Source: Acidimicrobiales bacterium | GTDB taxonomy: Bacteria; Actinomycetota; Acidimicrobiia; Acidimicrobiales; Acidimicrobilacustridaceae | Reading direction: 5' to 3' | Assembly: GCA_025455885.1 (NCBI GenBank) | Contig: JALOLR010000006.1 | Coordinates: forward strand, 77,913 to 141,912 | DNA: 64,000 nt | Shown: positions 22,972 to 31,816 of the stretch, piece after piece | Numbering within the stretch: position 1 is the first letter of the stretch | Layout of the letters: each line of letters opens with the position of its first letter | Position numbers and translations under genes: made by a program | Notes under the pieces: generated by a model | What the model was told of the DNA's origin: nothing | Seen by the model: only the letters and a program-made list of their open reading frames with translations | The model's database searches: none

Positions 22972-24654
22972 ATGACCGACCCCATGAAGCCCCGTTCCCA
23001 CGAGGTCACCTCCGGCGTCGAGCGCGCCCCGGCCCGGGCGATGCTGCGGGCCATCGGCATGGGTGACGACGACTTCGACAAGTCACAGGTGGGTGTCTGC
23101 ACCTCGTGGAACGAGGTCACGCCCTGCAACATGCCGCTGGCCCGGCTCGCGCAGTCGGCCAAGGAGGGTGTGCGCGACGGGGGAGGGTTCCCCATCGAGT
23201 TCGTCACCATCGCCATCTCCGACGGCATCTCCATGGGCCACGAGGGGATGCGCGCTTCGCTCGTGAGCCGGGAGGTCATCGCCGACTCGGTGGAGACGGT
23301 GATGCACGCCGAGCGCCTCGACGCGCTGGTCAGCTTCGCGGGGTGCGACAAGAGCCTTCCGGGGATGCTCATGGCGTCGGCCCGCCTCAACCTGCCTTCG
23401 GTCTTCGTCTACGGCGGGTCGATCCTGCCGGGGAACCACAACGGCCAGGTGCTCGACATCGTGTCGGTGTTCGAGGCCGTCGGGGCCGAAGCGGCCGGGA
23501 CGATCGACCGGGCGGAGCTCGACGCCATCGAGCGCAACGCCTGCCCCACCGAGGGGAGCTGCGCCGGGATGTTCACGGCCAACACCATGGCGGCCATCGG
23601 GGAGGCCCTCGGCATGTCGCTGCCCGGGTCGGCATCGCCGGCGGCGGTCGACCGGCGCCGAGAGGACTTCGCCAAGGCCTCCGGCGCCGCGGTCATGGAG
23701 CTCCTGCGCAGCAACATCCGTCCCCGCCAGATCCTCACGAAGCAGGCCTTCGAGAACGCCATCGCCGTCCTCATGGCCCTCGGAGGTTCCACCAACGCCG
23801 TGCTGCACCTGCTGGCCATCGCCGCCGAGGCCCACGTGGACCTGCACCTCGACGACTTCAACAAGGTGGCGGCACGGGTGCCCCACATCGCCGACACGAA
23901 GCCCAACGGGGCGTACCACATGGTCGACGTCGACCGCATCGGCGGGATCCCGACCGTCATGGCCGAGCTCCTCGAGGCGGGCGTGCTCCACGGCGACTGC
24001 CTCACCGTCACCGGCCGGACGATGGCCGAGAACCTGGCCGACATCGCTCCGCCTCGACCGGACGGCGCGGTGGTCCACCCGGTGTCCGATCCCATCCACG
24101 CCGTCGGCGGGATCGCCGTCCTGACCGGTTCCCTGGCCCCGAAGGGCTCCGTCGTGAAGGTGGCGGGTATCGACTTCGACCGCTTCGAGGGCGTGGCCCG
24201 TGTGTTCGACGGTGAGGCCGACGCCATGGACGTCGTCCTGGCGGGCGGCATCGAGCCCGGTGACGTCATCGTGATCCGCTACGAGGGTCCGAAGGGGGGG
24301 CCGGGGATGCGCGAGATGCTCGCCGTCACCAGTGCGGTGAAGGGAGCCGGTCGGGGTGGCGACACGGCCCTCGTCACCGACGGTCGCTTCTCCGGGGGCA
24401 CGCGTGGCTTCTGCATCGGCCACGTGGCGCCCGAGGCCGTCGACGGCGGTCCCATCGCCCTGGTGCGTGACGGCGACCGCATCGTCATCGACACCGTCAC
24501 CCACACCATCGACCTGGTGGTCGACGACGCCGAGCTCGACCGTCGTCGGGCCGAGTGGAAGCTGCCCGAGCCCCGCTACACCAGCGGTGTGCTGGCCAAG
24601 TACGCCAGCCTGGCCCAGGGCGCCGAGCGCGGCGCCATCACCCTGCCCAGGTAG
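22972..24654 (+). CDS. ilvD: Dihydroxy-acid dehydratase IlvD
   Basis: A 560-residue Fe-S dehydratase that makes 2-oxoisovalerate and 2-oxo-3-methylvalerate for valine, leucine, isoleucine and pantothenate. Cluster cysteines are visible in [13 protein letters not shown] and [15 protein letters not shown], with another in the opening [13 protein letters not shown]. The C-terminal [22 protein letters not shown] is the family signature. Start is ATG 22972, placed exactly at the predicted transcription start from TAACCT. Unlike ilvB, leuA and leuB, no leader peptide precedes it, so it appears to be outside the attenuation scheme. Confidence 0.97.
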   Translation: MTDPMKPRSHEVTSGVERAPARAMLRAIGMGDDDFDKSQVGVCTSWNEVTPCNMPLARLAQSAKEGVRDGGGFPIEFVTIAISDGISMGHEGMRASLVSREVIADSVETVMHAERLDALVSFAGCDKSLPGMLMASARLNLPSVFVYGGSILPGNHNGQVLDIVSVFEAVGAEAAGTIDRAELDAIERNACPTEGSCAGMFTANTMAAIGEALGMSLPGSASPAAVDRRREDFAKASGAAVMELLRSNIRPRQILTKQAFENAIAVLMALGGSTNAVLHLLAIAAEAHVDLHLDDFNKVAARVPHIADTKPNGAYHMVDVDRIGGIPTVMAELLEAGVLHGDCLTVTGRTMAENLADIAPPRPDGAVVHPVSDPIHAVGGIAVLTGSLAPKGSVVKVAGIDFDRFEGVARVFDGEADAMDVVLAGGIEPGDVIVIRYEGPKGGPGMREMLAVTSAVKGAGRGGDTALVTDGRFSGGTRGFCIGHVAPEAVDGGPIALVRDGDRIVIDTVTHTIDLVVDDAELDRRRAEWKLPEPRYTSGVLAKYASLAQGAERGAITLPR

Positions 24655-24723
24655 GCGCCCCCGCCTCCCGCCTCCGCTGTTGGTACTTTTTGCCGGAGCC
24701 ACACGGCCGGAAGGGCACGAGGC

Positions 24724-25836
24724 ATGTCACGGATCATGAGAGCTGGGCTCATCGCGGGCGTTCTGGCTGTCGCCTCCGTCCTGGGCGTTCCGATGGTCGC
24801 CGGGGGCGAGGGGACGACCGAGGTGGTCGTGTCGTTCACCGAGCCCGGCGCCGTCGAGTGGACCGTTCCGGCGGGGATCTGCGCCGTCACCGTCGAGGCC
24901 TGGGGCGCCTCCGGGGGGCGCGGCGAACGGCCTCCGCTGGGCCCGGACCTGACCGCCCTGGCTGGGCTCGGCGCTCGCGTCGTGGCTCCGCTGGCGGTCA
25001 CACCGGGCGCCCTGACGGGCGTCGTGGTCGGTGGTCGCGGTCGTGCTCCCTTTCGGGACGTTCCGGGAGCCGGTGGCTTCGGCGGCGGCGGGAACGGCGG
25101 CATCACCGCCACCTTCGACGTGATCCGTCCAGAGGGTGGCGGGGGTGGTGGTGGCTTCTCGGGCATCCTGGCCGGGGCCTCGCCGCTGGTCGTCGCGGGT
25201 GGGGGCGGAGGGGTCGGTGCCTTCGGCGGTCCGGGTGACCCCGACCAGGCGTTCGGCGGCGACGGCGGTCTGACCGGCTCCGCCGGCGGCCCCGGCAGTC
25301 CGAGAGGCCTGACCGCCGGAGGAGGCGGCGGCACCGACACGGTCGGCGGCGCCGCCGGCGCCGACGTCGCCGGCGACGTCACCGCCACGCCCGGCCTTGC
25401 GCTCCAGGGTGGCGACGGCGGGGGCGGGTCGGGCGTGCCGCAGCTCAAGGGCGAGGGTCTCTGGGTCGCCGGTGGCGGTGGCGGTGGCGGCGGGTACTTC
25501 GGCGGCGGCGGTGGTGGCGCGGCCACCGATTCCTACGGCACGGGTGGCGGCGGTGGCGGTGGCTCGAGCTTCGGTCCGGCCGGCACGGTGTTCGAGACCG
25601 GGTTCAACGAGGGCGACGGCGCGGTGGTGATCACCTACGACCCCGCCGATCAGCCCGCCGACTGCGGACCCGACGCGACCACGTCGACCACGTCGACCAC
25701 GTCGGTACCGCTCGAGGCGCCCATTCCCACGTCGACCTCGACCGCGATGGCGTCGGTCGATGCGAGCGCCACCTCGCCGGCGGTGCGTTCGGCGGCCGCC
25801 CGCTCGGCAGCCGTCACCCCACGCTTCACCGGCTGA
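24724..25836 (+). CDS. Secreted glycine-rich protein
   Basis: A 370-residue protein with a signal peptide (IMRAGLIAGVLAVASVLGVPMVAG). The first domain (about 30-70) ends CAVTVEAWGASGG, the start of ALK/LTK-type glycine-rich domains. Residues 110-290 are packed with GGGGGG runs broken by VVAGGGGG, SFGPAGTVF and similar, as in that family. A Thr/Ser-rich tail follows (DATTSTTSTTSV). Such proteins are thought to be surface or matrix components; function here is unknown. A TACTTT at 24684-24689 is a candidate -10 and GGAAGGG lies upstream of the ATG. No sortase or PEP-CTERM motif is seen at the C-terminus. Confidence 0.75.
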   Translation: MSRIMRAGLIAGVLAVASVLGVPMVAGGEGTTEVVVSFTEPGAVEWTVPAGICAVTVEAWGASGGRGERPPLGPDLTALAGLGARVVAPLAVTPGALTGVVVGGRGRAPFRDVPGAGGFGGGGNGGITATFDVIRPEGGGGGGGFSGILAGASPLVVAGGGGGVGAFGGPGDPDQAFGGDGGLTGSAGGPGSPRGLTAGGGGGTDTVGGAAGADVAGDVTATPGLALQGGDGGGGSGVPQLKGEGLWVAGGGGGGGGYFGGGGGGAATDSYGTGGGGGGGSSFGPAGTVFETGFNEGDGAVVITYDPADQPADCGPDATTSTTSTTSVPLEAPIPTSTSTAMASVDASATSPAVRSAAARSAAVTPRFTG

Positions 25837-26051
25837 CGGCCCTTCCGGGCGTCCGGCACGAGCGACGTACCGGCCGAGGAGCCACGGTGGCCGTGGGCGC
25901 GGGCGGGGCGGCGATCACGGGGCCGGCACGGTCCGGGGTCGGGACATCGTGGCCCGGTGCGAGAAGGGCCGATCGGCCCATCGACCGTCTGGTAGACCGA
26001 CCGACGAACGTGAGGTCAGGAGCGATCCGGGTAGGGCGAGAGGGGTGCACG

Positions 26052-28064
26052 ATGAGGTCGTCCATGCATGGTTGGCGTCGGGCCCTGGTGGCGGCGGTCG
26101 TCTCGTCGTTCGCCGTGGCCGCCCTCCCGCTCGGCGCGGGTGCCCTGACACCCGGGGATGCGGACCTCTCCGGCACCGTGGACAGCGGCGGTCGCCCCAC
26201 CGACTCGGTGTTCGTCCAGCTCTGCCAGGGCGCGGACTGCGAGACCTCCGCGATCAACGCCGGGAGCTACGGCTTCACCGGTGTGGCGCCGGGGGCCTAC
26301 GAGCTGCGCGTCGCCGCCTCGTCGAGCGTCGACTTCTACTCCACGGTCCTCGGTCCCGTCGTGCTCGTGTCGGGTGCCAACGCACGCGACGTCACGTTGC
26401 CGCTGGGCGGCCGGATCTCCGGCACCGTGACCGACCCGGGCGGCTCGGGCCGCGCCGGCGCGGTGGTGAGTGCGTGCGTCGCCGCCGGTGCGTGCGCGAC
26501 CGCCTTCTCCGGCTCGGACGGCACCTTCGAGACCACTGCGGTCGCCCCTGGTCCGGTGACCGTCGTGGCATCGCCCGGCGGGTTCGAGCCCGTGCCGACC
26601 GTGTACCCCTCCGTCGTCGCACCCGCGGTGGTGGTCGCCGGCACCGCGACCCCGGTCGGGTCCCTGCGCCTTCGCGCCGCCGGTTCGCTCTCGGGCACGG
26701 TGCGCGACGCCAACGGCAACGCCGTCGACGGAGCCGTGGTCCAACTCTCCGGCTCCACCGCGCTCTCGGTGACGAGCGCCCAGACCGTGACCGGGGGCGC
26801 GTACTCGTTCCCGTCGCTCGAGCCGGGCCTGCGGTCGGTCGCCGTCGGCGCCGGGCCCGGGTCGCCGTTGAGCCCGGCCGGTCAGGTCACCATCGCCGAA
26901 GGCGTCGCGTCCGTCCTCGACCTCACCCTTCCGGCCGCCGCCCGCATCACCGGGGTCTACTCCAGGGCCGACGGGCTCCCGTTGGCCGGCGGCATCGACG
27001 ACGGGGTGATCCTGTGCCCGGGCGCCACCGATGCGTCGGTGTTCACCCCGCCCCTCGGGTTCTGCCCGGGCTTCTCCGTCGTGCCGAGCACGGCGGGCGC
27101 CTTCGATCTCACCGGCCGACCGGCCGGCACCTACTCCCTCGCCGCCCTCGGTGGGGGTTTCGCCGCGGGCTATCCCTTGCGCAGCCAGTCCGTCACCGTC
27201 ACGGTCGGGGCGGGGGAGACGGCGGCGTGCTCGTTCCTGCTCGCCCCGCTCGCCACCCCGGGCGCGGCGGGCTGCGCGGTGGCGCCTCCCGACGACGCCG
27301 ACGGCGTACCCGCGGCCGTCGAGGACGCCGGGCCCAACGGTGGCGACGGGAACCTCGACGGCATCCTCGACTCTGCGCAGCCCGAGGTGTCCTCGCTCCC
27401 CGCGGCCGTCGGCGGGGGCTACGTCACCGTGGCCGTGCCGGCCGGCCTCACGTTGCAGGGTGTCGCCGCCGTCGACCCGGCCACGCTCGGCACGCCGCTG
27501 CCCCCCGGAGCGACGGTGCCCTTCGGTCTCGTGGACTTCACCGTCAGCGGTGTGGCCCCCGGTGGCAGCGTCACGGTGCAGGTCTACCGGAGCGCGGCGG
27601 GCGCCACGCCCAACGCCTGGCTCAAGTTCGTGGGCGGCGCATGGGTCGACGCCACCTCCCTCGCCGCCGACGTGGCCGCCAACCCGGTGGTGCTCACGCT
27701 CACCGACGACGCCTTCGGCGACGACGATCCCGCCCCGGGGGTGATCCGCGATCCATCGGGGCCCGCCCTCGTCGATCGCACCGCTCCCACCGTGACCTGC
27801 GGGGCCACCCCCCGGTTCACCGTCGGGCAGACGCCGGCGCTGGTCACCGGCACGGTCACCGACACCGGCTCGGGTCCGACGTCGCCCACCGTCAGCACCC
27901 CGGCCGACACGTCGACGGTGGGGTCCCGGACGGTCACGCTCGAGGGCACCGATCTGGCGGGGAACTCGGCGACGGTGGCCTGCCCCTACGTCGTCGAGCG
28001 TCCCAGCCCGCTGGCGAAGCTGGTCACGCTCCTGCGCTGGTTGCTCGACCTCTTCCGTCGCTGA
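26052..28064 (+). CDS. Large secreted protein with carboxypeptidase-regulatory-like repeats and choice-of-anchor-U-like domain
   Basis: A 670-residue exported protein with a signal peptide ending about residue 32 (AVAALPLGAGA). Three or more Ig-like carboxypeptidase-regulatory repeats follow, each with a GRISGTVTDPGG- or GSLSGTVRDANG-type strand. Residues 420-570 carry PEVSSLPAAVGGGYVTVAVP and LTLTDDAFGDDDPAPGVIRDPSGPA, matching the choice-of-anchor-U pattern of surface proteins. A final Ig-like unit precedes a C-terminal KLVTLLRWLLDLFRR, a short amphipathic stretch ending in arginines that could attach it to the membrane. Start ATG 26052 follows GCGAGAGGGG. It is probably a cell-surface adhesin or structural protein; the anchoring mode is uncertain. 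Confidence 0.77.
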   Translation: MRSSMHGWRRALVAAVVSSFAVAALPLGAGALTPGDADLSGTVDSGGRPTDSVFVQLCQGADCETSAINAGSYGFTGVAPGAYELRVAASSSVDFYSTVLGPVVLVSGANARDVTLPLGGRISGTVTDPGGSGRAGAVVSACVAAGACATAFSGSDGTFETTAVAPGPVTVVASPGGFEPVPTVYPSVVAPAVVVAGTATPVGSLRLRAAGSLSGTVRDANGNAVDGAVVQLSGSTALSVTSAQTVTGGAYSFPSLEPGLRSVAVGAGPGSPLSPAGQVTIAEGVASVLDLTLPAAARITGVYSRADGLPLAGGIDDGVILCPGATDASVFTPPLGFCPGFSVVPSTAGAFDLTGRPAGTYSLAALGGGFAAGYPLRSQSVTVTVGAGETAACSFLLAPLATPGAAGCAVAPPDDADGVPAAVEDAGPNGGDGNLDGILDSAQPEVSSLPAAVGGGYVTVAVPAGLTLQGVAAVDPATLGTPLPPGATVPFGLVDFTVSGVAPGGSVTVQVYRSAAGATPNAWLKFVGGAWVDATSLAADVAANPVVLTLTDDAFGDDDPAPGVIRDPSGPALVDRTAPTVTCGATPRFTVGQTPALVTGTVTDTGSGPTSPTVSTPADTSTVGSRTVTLEGTDLAGNSATVACPYVVERPSPLAKLVTLLRWLLDLFRR

Positions 28065-28094
28065 CGGGCATCCGTGTCCCTCGTGGGCCACGAG

Positions 28095-28124
28095 TTGCCA
28101 TCCGCGCCTCGCCGGGGGCACACT
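28095..28124 (+). promoter_or_regulatory. Promoter of the ilvBNC leader
   Basis: TTGCCA at 28095-28100 and CACACT at 28119-28124 are 18 bases apart. Transcription is predicted to begin around 28131, three bases before the leader ATG. The GGCACACT block is identical to that in the leuA leader promoter. Confidence 0.6.
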
Positions 28125-28133
28125 TGTTGGCCT

Positions 28134-28181
28134 ATGAGGCCCACGGACACCACCGTCTCCTCGCTCGTAGTACTCCGCTAG
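28134..28181 (+). CDS. ilvBNC leader peptide (branched-chain amino acid attenuator)
   Basis: A 15-residue ORF, MRPTDTTVSSLVVLR, ending in TAG. The run Leu-Val-Val-Leu just before the stop is the signal expected of a leader peptide that senses charged tRNA-Leu and tRNA-Val. A strong intrinsic-terminator hairpin follows 33 bases later, and ilvB begins 137 bases after the stop. This is the arrangement of classical ribosome-mediated attenuation, as known for ilv operons of enterobacteria and actinobacteria. The start codon is almost at the predicted mRNA end. I could not identify a convincing antiterminator by eye. Confidence 0.8.
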   Translation: MRPTDTTVSSLVVLR

Positions 28182-28213
28182 CGCTCGCCGGCCCTCCTCG
28201 CCGCGTGCGCTCC

Positions 28214-28248
28214 CCGACCTCCCGCCTGTGGGAGGTCGGTCCCGTTTT
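28214..28248 (+). terminator. ilvBNC attenuator terminator
   Basis: CCGACCTCCC (28214-28223) pairs perfectly with GGGAGGTCGG (28230-28239) around a six-base loop, followed by TCCCGTTTT. It is a ten-pair intrinsic terminator lying between the leader ORF and ilvB, so it must be bypassed to express the operon. Confidence 0.85.
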
Positions 28249-28317
28249 CGCCCCCGGGGCCCACCGTCGGCCCGTCCCCGTCCCCCACGAACCGCTCAGC
28301 TCCCAGAGGACCACACC

Positions 28318-30042
28318 ATGAACACCAACGGCGGCGCCGCCCTCATCAAGTCCCTCGAGATGGAGGGCGTCGACGTGATCTTCGGCCTGCCCGGCGGGGC
28401 CATCCTGCCGGTGTACGACCCGATCATCGACTCGCCGATCCGTCACATCCTCGTGCGCCACGAGCAGGGCGCCGGGCACATGGCCGAGGGCTACGCCCAG
28501 GTCACCGGCCGCCCCGGAGTGGCCATGGTGACCTCGGGTCCGGCGGCCACCAACATCGTCACCCCCCTGGCCGACGCCTACATGGACTCGGTGCCCCTCG
28601 TCGTGATCACCGGCCAGGTGGGCACGAGGGCCATCGGCACCGACGCCTTCCAGGAGGTCGACACGGTCGGCATGACGCGCTCGATCACCAAGCACAACGA
28701 GCTGGTGACCCGGGCCGAGGACATCCCCCGGGCGGTCCGGGAGGCGTTCCACATCGCCACCACCGGGCGTCCCGGCCCGGTGCTGATCGACATCCCGAAG
28801 GACATCGTCGATCCGACCAACCCGAACTCGGCGATGGACTGGTACTGGCCGGAGTCGGTCGACCTCCCCGGCTACTCGCCCCGCCTCGAGGGCGACCCCG
28901 CCCTCGTCCGGGCGGCCGCCGAGCTCATCGGTCAGGCGCAGCGACCGGTCCTGTACGCCGGTGGCGGCATCCTCAAGGCCCGCGGCGCCGAGGCTCTCAC
29001 CGCCCTGGCCGAGCTCCTCGATCTCCCCGTCGTCACCACCCTGATGGGTCGGGGGGCGATCCCCGACGACCACCCGCTCTGCCTCGGCATGCCGGGCATG
29101 CACGGCAACTACACGGCCGTCACCGCCATGCAGGAGTCCGACCTGTTGGTGGCCCTCGGGTCGCGCTTCGACGACCGCGTCACCGGCAAGATCGACGCCT
29201 TCGCCCCCCACGCCAAGATCATCCACGTCGACATCGACCCCGCCGAGCTGGGCAAGGTGCGCCGGCCCGACGTCGGCATCACCGGTGACGCCCGGCTCGT
29301 CATCGAGGAGCTCATCACCGCCCTTCGCGACCTCGGCGCCCCCGCCAACCAGCCCGACCGCTCGGAGTGGAAGTCGACGATCAGCGGGTGGCAGGAGCGC
29401 TACCCGCTGACCTACACCCAGTCCGAGCCGGGCGAGCTGCTGAAGCCCCAGTACGTGCTCGAGCAGCTGCGCGACAACACCCCCGACGACTGCATCGTCG
29501 CTTCCGGCGTCGGCCAGCACCAGATGTGGACCTCGCAGTACTGGACGTTCAACCACCCCTACACCTGGGTGAACTCCGGTGGCCTCGGCACCATGGGCTT
29601 CGCCGTGCCCGCCGCCATCGGCGCCAAGGTCGGCCGCCCCGACAAGATGGTGTGGGCCGTCGACGGGGACGGGTGCTTCCAGATGACCGCCCAGGAGCTC
29701 GTCACGGCGGCCGCCGAGCGCATCCCGGTGAAGATCGCCATCCTCAACAACGCCTACCTGGGCATGGTGCGCCAGTGGCAGGAGATGTTCTACGAGGAGC
29801 GCTACAGCGAGGTGTACCTCTCGCCCGACCTGCCCGACTACAAGATGTGGGCCGAGGCCATGGGCTGCGTCGGCATGCGGGTCGAGTCGCCGGAAGAGGT
29901 GCTGCCCGCCATCGAGAAGGCCAACAGCATCGACGACCGGCCCGTCGTCATCGACTTCCGCACCGACGCCCGGGAGAAGGTCTTCCCGATGGTGGCCTCC
30001 GGGGCGTCCAACTCCGACATCCAGATCGGCCCGGAGGCATGA
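28318..30042 (+). CDS. ilvB: Acetolactate synthase large subunit IlvB
   Basis: A 574-residue ThDP enzyme catalysing the first shared step of valine, leucine and isoleucine synthesis. The catalytic glutamate is E49 in VRHEQGAGHMAEGYA; the ThDP-Mg site is VDGDGCFQMTAQEL through ILNNAYLGMVRQWQ. FQEVDTVGMTRSITKHN and GSRFDDRVTGK are typical of AHAS large subunits. An AGAGGA Shine-Dalgarno precedes the ATG. It is followed directly by the regulatory subunit ilvN and by ilvC, and preceded by the attenuator leader. Confidence 0.97.
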   Translation: MNTNGGAALIKSLEMEGVDVIFGLPGGAILPVYDPIIDSPIRHILVRHEQGAGHMAEGYAQVTGRPGVAMVTSGPAATNIVTPLADAYMDSVPLVVITGQVGTRAIGTDAFQEVDTVGMTRSITKHNELVTRAEDIPRAVREAFHIATTGRPGPVLIDIPKDIVDPTNPNSAMDWYWPESVDLPGYSPRLEGDPALVRAAAELIGQAQRPVLYAGGGILKARGAEALTALAELLDLPVVTTLMGRGAIPDDHPLCLGMPGMHGNYTAVTAMQESDLLVALGSRFDDRVTGKIDAFAPHAKIIHVDIDPAELGKVRRPDVGITGDARLVIEELITALRDLGAPANQPDRSEWKSTISGWQERYPLTYTQSEPGELLKPQYVLEQLRDNTPDDCIVASGVGQHQMWTSQYWTFNHPYTWVNSGGLGTMGFAVPAAIGAKVGRPDKMVWAVDGDGCFQMTAQELVTAAAERIPVKIAILNNAYLGMVRQWQEMFYEERYSEVYLSPDLPDYKMWAEAMGCVGMRVESPEEVLPAIEKANSIDDRPVVIDFRTDAREKVFPMVASGASNSDIQIGPEA

Positions 30043-30044
30043 CG

Positions 30045-30575
30045 ATGCCCACCACCCGCCGTCAGCACATCCTGTCGGTCCTCGTCGAGGACAAGCCCGG
30101 TGTGCTGGCCCGCGTCGCGGGGTTGTTCGCCCGCCGCGGCTACAACATCCACTCCCTCGCCGTCGCCCCCACCGACGACGAGCGCTTCAGCCGCATCACC
30201 GTCGTCGTCGACGTCGAGCGGGCCCCGCTCGAACAGATCGTCAAGCAGCTCGACAAGCTCATCAACGTCGTCCGGATCGACGACCTGGCGCCCGGCGACG
30301 CCGTCGAGCGCGAGCTCCTCCTCGTCACCGTGTCGGCCCCGCCCGAGGCCCGCGGGCAGGTCATCGAGCTGGCCGGGGTGTTCGAGGGACGCGTGGTGGG
30401 CGTGGGCTTCGACGAGCTCACCCTGGTGCTCGAAGGGGCCCCGCAGAAGCTCGACGACTTCGCCGAGCTCATCGCCAACTACGGCGTGGTGGCCATGCAG
30501 CGCACCGGCCGGGTGGCGCTGCCCCGCATCGAACGGCGTTCGGCGCAGCTTTCCGCCGTCGACGACGCGTCCTAA
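30045..30575 (+). CDS. ilvN: Acetolactate synthase small (regulatory) subunit IlvN
   Basis: A 176-residue subunit with an N-terminal ACT domain (HILSVLVEDKPGVLARVAGLFARRGYNIHSLAV) that binds valine for feedback inhibition, and the C-terminal activation domain (ELLLVTVSAPPEARGQVIELAGVFEGRVV). The ATG at 30045 lies seven bases after GGAGG (30033-30037); the ATG at 30039 overlaps the ilvB stop and is the alternative, adding two residues. Tight coupling to ilvB is clear either way. Confidence 0.96.
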   Translation: MPTTRRQHILSVLVEDKPGVLARVAGLFARRGYNIHSLAVAPTDDERFSRITVVVDVERAPLEQIVKQLDKLINVVRIDDLAPGDAVERELLLVTVSAPPEARGQVIELAGVFEGRVVGVGFDELTLVLEGAPQKLDDFAELIANYGVVAMQRTGRVALPRIERRSAQLSAVDDAS

Positions 30576-31679
<1,104 letters not shown>

Positions 31680-31680
31680 G

Positions 31681-31720
31681 CGGACGCCGGCGCCGGGCGT
31701 CGGCCCCGTCCCGGCGTCCG
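31681..31720 (+). terminator. Hairpin downstream of ilvC
   Basis: CGGACGCCGG (31681-31690) pairs perfectly with CCGGCGTCCG (31711-31720) around a 20-base GC-rich loop immediately after the ilvC stop. It could end the ilvBNC transcript or stabilise its 3' end. No U-tract follows. Confidence 0.5.
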
Positions 31721-31747
31721 GCGCGGTGGGTGGTCGGGCGAACTCGG

Positions 31748-31810
31748 AACGAGAAGCTCAATGATTTTCTGATATTTCTCGTTGCATTCCGCGCACATGT
31801 TCGATAGGGT
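31748..31810 (+). promoter_or_regulatory. AT-rich promoter with AACGAGAA inverted repeat upstream of the HNH gene
   Basis: AACGAGAA (31748-31755) and TTCTCGTT (31776-31783) form a perfect inverted repeat with a 20-base AT-rich spacer. The right arm overlaps the -35 hexamer TTGCAT (31782-31787), which is 17 bases from TAGGGT (31805-31810); the ATG starts six bases later. The repeat is placed as an operator would be. Confidence 0.6.
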
Positions 31811-31816
31811 TCGGGC

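Noticed and set aside
25140-25600. Tandem-repeat-like GGN stretches
   Set aside because: They encode glycine runs within the glycine-rich protein and drift in sequence; not a DNA-level repeat or CRISPR.
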